Positions 59,495 to 64,000 of a stretch of 64,000 nucleotides of DNA are shown one piece after another. The notes below the pieces were generated by a model. The model was not told where the DNA came from. It did no database searches and worked only from the letters and a program-made list of their open reading frames with translations. Position numbers and translations under genes: made by a program. The stretch lies in the NCBI RefSeq assembly GCF_000247695.1, contig NW_004624849.1, forward strand, positions 2,798,589 to 2,862,588. The letters run 5' to 3'. Source of the DNA: Heterocephalus glaber. Its lineage: Eukaryota; Chordata; Mammalia; Rodentia; Bathyergidae. Each line of letters opens with the position of its first letter. Positions within the stretch are counted from its first letter, which is position 1.

Positions 59495-59945
59495 ATGCTT
59501 TTACAGCGATACGTATATACCGCTGCTTACGTAAGCACAATTTATTATAGCTAAATATTAAAAATGGCCTGTATGTCCATCAGCAGATGAATAGATAAAG
59601 AAAGTGTGGTATTTGTACACAATGGACTACTCCTCTGCCATAAAGAAAGATAAATGAGTCATCTGTAGGAAAATGAATGCACTTTGAGACCATAATATTG
59701 AATTAATCAGACACAGCTTAAATATCATATGGTTTCTCTTATATGAGAAACTCAAAATATAAATGAGTAAAATAAAAGATAGATCATAGGAAATAGGAAG
59801 ACTGATCTTTTGTAAAAGGGAAGGAAGGACCAAGAGATGGGAGGAGGATGAAAAAAGAATTAAGATGTGAATGTACATGTAACAACTTCCTTACAAGGAA
59901 TGTGATCATTATGTACTATAAACATGTACTAATAAAAAATTGAAA
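59495..59945 (+). mobile_element. L1 3' end, sense
   Basis: Sense L1 ORF2 end and 3' UTR: GTATGTCCATCAGCAGATGA, 'AATGGACTACTCCTCTGCC', 'CATATGGTTTCTCTTATAT', 'TAAGATGTGAATGTACATG'. It resembles the 3' end of the larger L1 at 55158-57950 and may be the same subfamily. Confidence 0.85.
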
Positions 59946-60004
59946 ATAAAGATAATACTATAACCTTACTATGGAAGTAAATGCAAGAAGAAAGCTAAGA
60001 GAAG

Positions 60005-60165
60005 CCATGCATAGTGGCACATACTTGCAATCCTAGCACTTGGGAGGCTGAGGCAGGAGAATCGTGAGTTTGAGGCCAGCCTGGTCTAAATAGTGAGTTC
60101 AAGGGCAGCCTGAACTACATAGTGAGACCCTTGAGACCCTGTCTCAAAAAACTAAAAAAAAAAGA
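60005..60165 (+). mobile_element. B1 SINE with internal duplication
   Basis: A forward B1 (AGCCATGCATAGTGGCACAT, 'GGGAGGCTGAGGCAGGAG') with two CAGCCTG units, a small GAGACCCTT duplication near the end and an A-tail. Confidence 0.9.
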
Positions 60166-60751
60166 GGAAGAGAGCTAAGAGAGTTAAAAATGATTGCCTC
60201 TGGAGAGGGAATTAGGAATGGTAGCATAAGCTTGGCATAATTTTTAAACATTTTTCATATATTTTTGTAAAATATGAAATGTTTAAATATAAGAAAATTA
60301 GGACACTTAACCTATGCATTTCACAGTTAAGTATTGTACAAATGTAAATTATTATTACCCTGCTCTTTCTAGAAATTATAAAAAAGCTTTATAAGCTGGC
60401 AATACAGGCTTTCCTTTCATTCATTTTTTTACCCCTTTGTTCCCACCATCTATATGCCATGTTGGCTCTGAAGAAGGAATTATAGACATACTCTTCAGTG
60501 TCTAGTTATATATCTCTGATTTAGTAATCCATTATTTTACTGATGTGAATGAGAAGGAGGTGTTTAGATATTACCACTTTCTGATTCATATTGTGGATAC
60601 TTTTTTTTTTTCTTCCAGATTTTCCTAAGGAAAATCCTGATATTTTTCTTCTCTTTTGTCTAATCATTTGCATTTATGCAATTGAATGATTCTGCATATT
60701 TTGTTCAAGCCTATGATAGTTTCCTAATTAGTCTTGTTCTGTTCATTTTAA

Positions 60752-60937
<186 letters not shown>

Positions 60938-61382
60938 TGACTGTTTATAAGAAAGGTGTTGAGGCTGGAGATAATGCTGAGGGATTCACAGCTATTGCAC
61001 CTGGTGTTTGGTTTCTAAGTTAACCTAGAACATGAGAGGGGTATTGCTTCCAGATATTTTCAAGAATCAGAGGAAGAAGAGTACAGTTGACAGTGAAGTC
61101 ATTAGTTTTCCATTCCTTGGTGTAGATGGCACACAAACTGCCAGGAGTGAATTACTCTGTGCTCAGCATGCATGGAGTGCATGTAGATTATGTGGACCAA
61201 GAACTTGGATGGGTGAAGAAGGTGCAAGGTTGGGGGCAAGGTAATCGCTGTGTAGAAAAATTGGTTATTCAAAGTGGCTGTCAGCACATTTCCTTGTATT
61301 AAGCAAATTGGAATGATTTAAAGCCTTAGAAACTTCAAAAAAGCTATAGAAATAAAAGGAATGTTACTAACAAGTTTATAAT

Positions 61383-61510
61383 GCAGAAACGCTGGATACA
61401 GTGAAACACTTGAAGTCTCAGCTACTTGTAAGGCTGAAGTAGAAGGATACCTTGAGGCCAGGAGGTCAGGACCTGGGCAACAGAGTAAAACCTCATCCCC
61501 CCAAAAATGG
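61383..61510 (+). mobile_element. B1-like (7SL-derived) SINE, diverged
   Basis: 'CTGGATACAGTGAAACAC', GTCTCAGCTACTTGTAAGGC, 'TTGAGGCCAGGAGGTCAG', CCTGGGCAACAGAGTAAAAC fit an old 7SL-derived monomer without the internal duplication. Confidence 0.68.
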
Positions 61511-61587
61511 AGGACGGGATGTTTTCTTAAATTTTTTGTTTAAAAAAATGTTCTTCATTGAACTTTTTATTAATATTAATATACACA

Positions 61588-61663
61588 GGGCCAGGGATTT
61601 AGCTCAGTGGCACTGCGCCTGCCTCACAAGCACAAGGTCCTGAGTACCAAAAAAAAAAAAAAA
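61588..61663 (+). mobile_element. ID-like SINE lacking its B box
   Basis: A forward copy of the 'CACTGCGCCTGCCTC' variant. It is normal up to AAGGTCCTGAG, then jumps straight to TACC and the A-tail. About 12-13 nt holding the B box (TTCGATCCC) are missing, so it cannot have a complete internal pol III promoter. Confidence 0.88.
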
Positions 61664-61815
61664 TGAGGGAATCCCATCAGTCTAACCTAGTAGGCAGCTT
61701 AACCCAGCCAGGTAGCTTTTACCACTGTTCTCTTAAGAGTAAATGTGAGAATTAACTAACGTTGTTAATGTATTTACTGCAAAAGTGCTTTCATTATTGC
61801 TTATTGTTTCTGTAG

Positions 61816-64000
<2,185 letters not shown>

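Overview
This is a window of a mammalian nuclear genome, very probably a rodent. It carries ten consecutive coding exons of NSF (N-ethylmaleimide-sensitive factor, the AAA+ ATPase that disassembles SNARE complexes), all on the + strand. Joined by GT-AG introns, the exons read residues 316 to 719 in human NSF numbering. That numbering puts E329 (D1 Walker B), R385/R388 (D1 arginine fingers), K549 (D2 Walker A), D604 (D2 Walker B), K631 and K708 where they should be. The exons for residues 1-315 lie upstream of the window, and the last 25 codons plus the 3' UTR lie beyond base 64000. No other protein gene is supported.

Layout: the end of an upstream intron (1-2411); three exons close together covering the second half of the D1 ATPase ring (2412-3849); a 9.7 kb intron; the D1-D2 linker exon (13549-13644); a 4.6 kb intron; the first D2 exon (18244-18400); the D2 Walker A exon (21457-21590); a 10.4 kb intron; the D2 Walker B exon (32023-32089); the next D2 exon (35802-35881); a 24.9 kb intron; two C-terminal D2 exons (60773-60907 and 61816-61929); and 2.1 kb of intron to the window edge.

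The introns are packed with retroposons. The commonest is an ID-like, tRNA-derived SINE of about 75-80 bp with recognisable pol III A and B boxes, an A-tail and often near-perfect target-site duplications (TSDs), so many copies look young. B1 (7SL-derived) copies, B1-dID composites, L1 fragments in both orientations and ancient MIR/L2-type repeats are also present, with one probable MaLR-type solo LTR and one TA-flanked mariner-like DNA element nested in an L1. B1 plus ID and B1-dID points to Rodentia. The particular ID subfamily is not the mouse/rat one; a beaver-like (Castorimorpha) or other non-muroid rodent is my tentative guess.

I found no undescribed protein system. The most unusual items are two places where two ID SINEs entered the same target site in succession, leaving three copies of it; a 28-nt 5' fragment of U6 snRNA between near-duplicate flanks; the mariner-type element inside an L1; closely spaced inverted ID pairs that would fold into dsRNA in NSF pre-mRNA; and SINE-free stretches in the 25-kb intron that may hold regulatory DNA.
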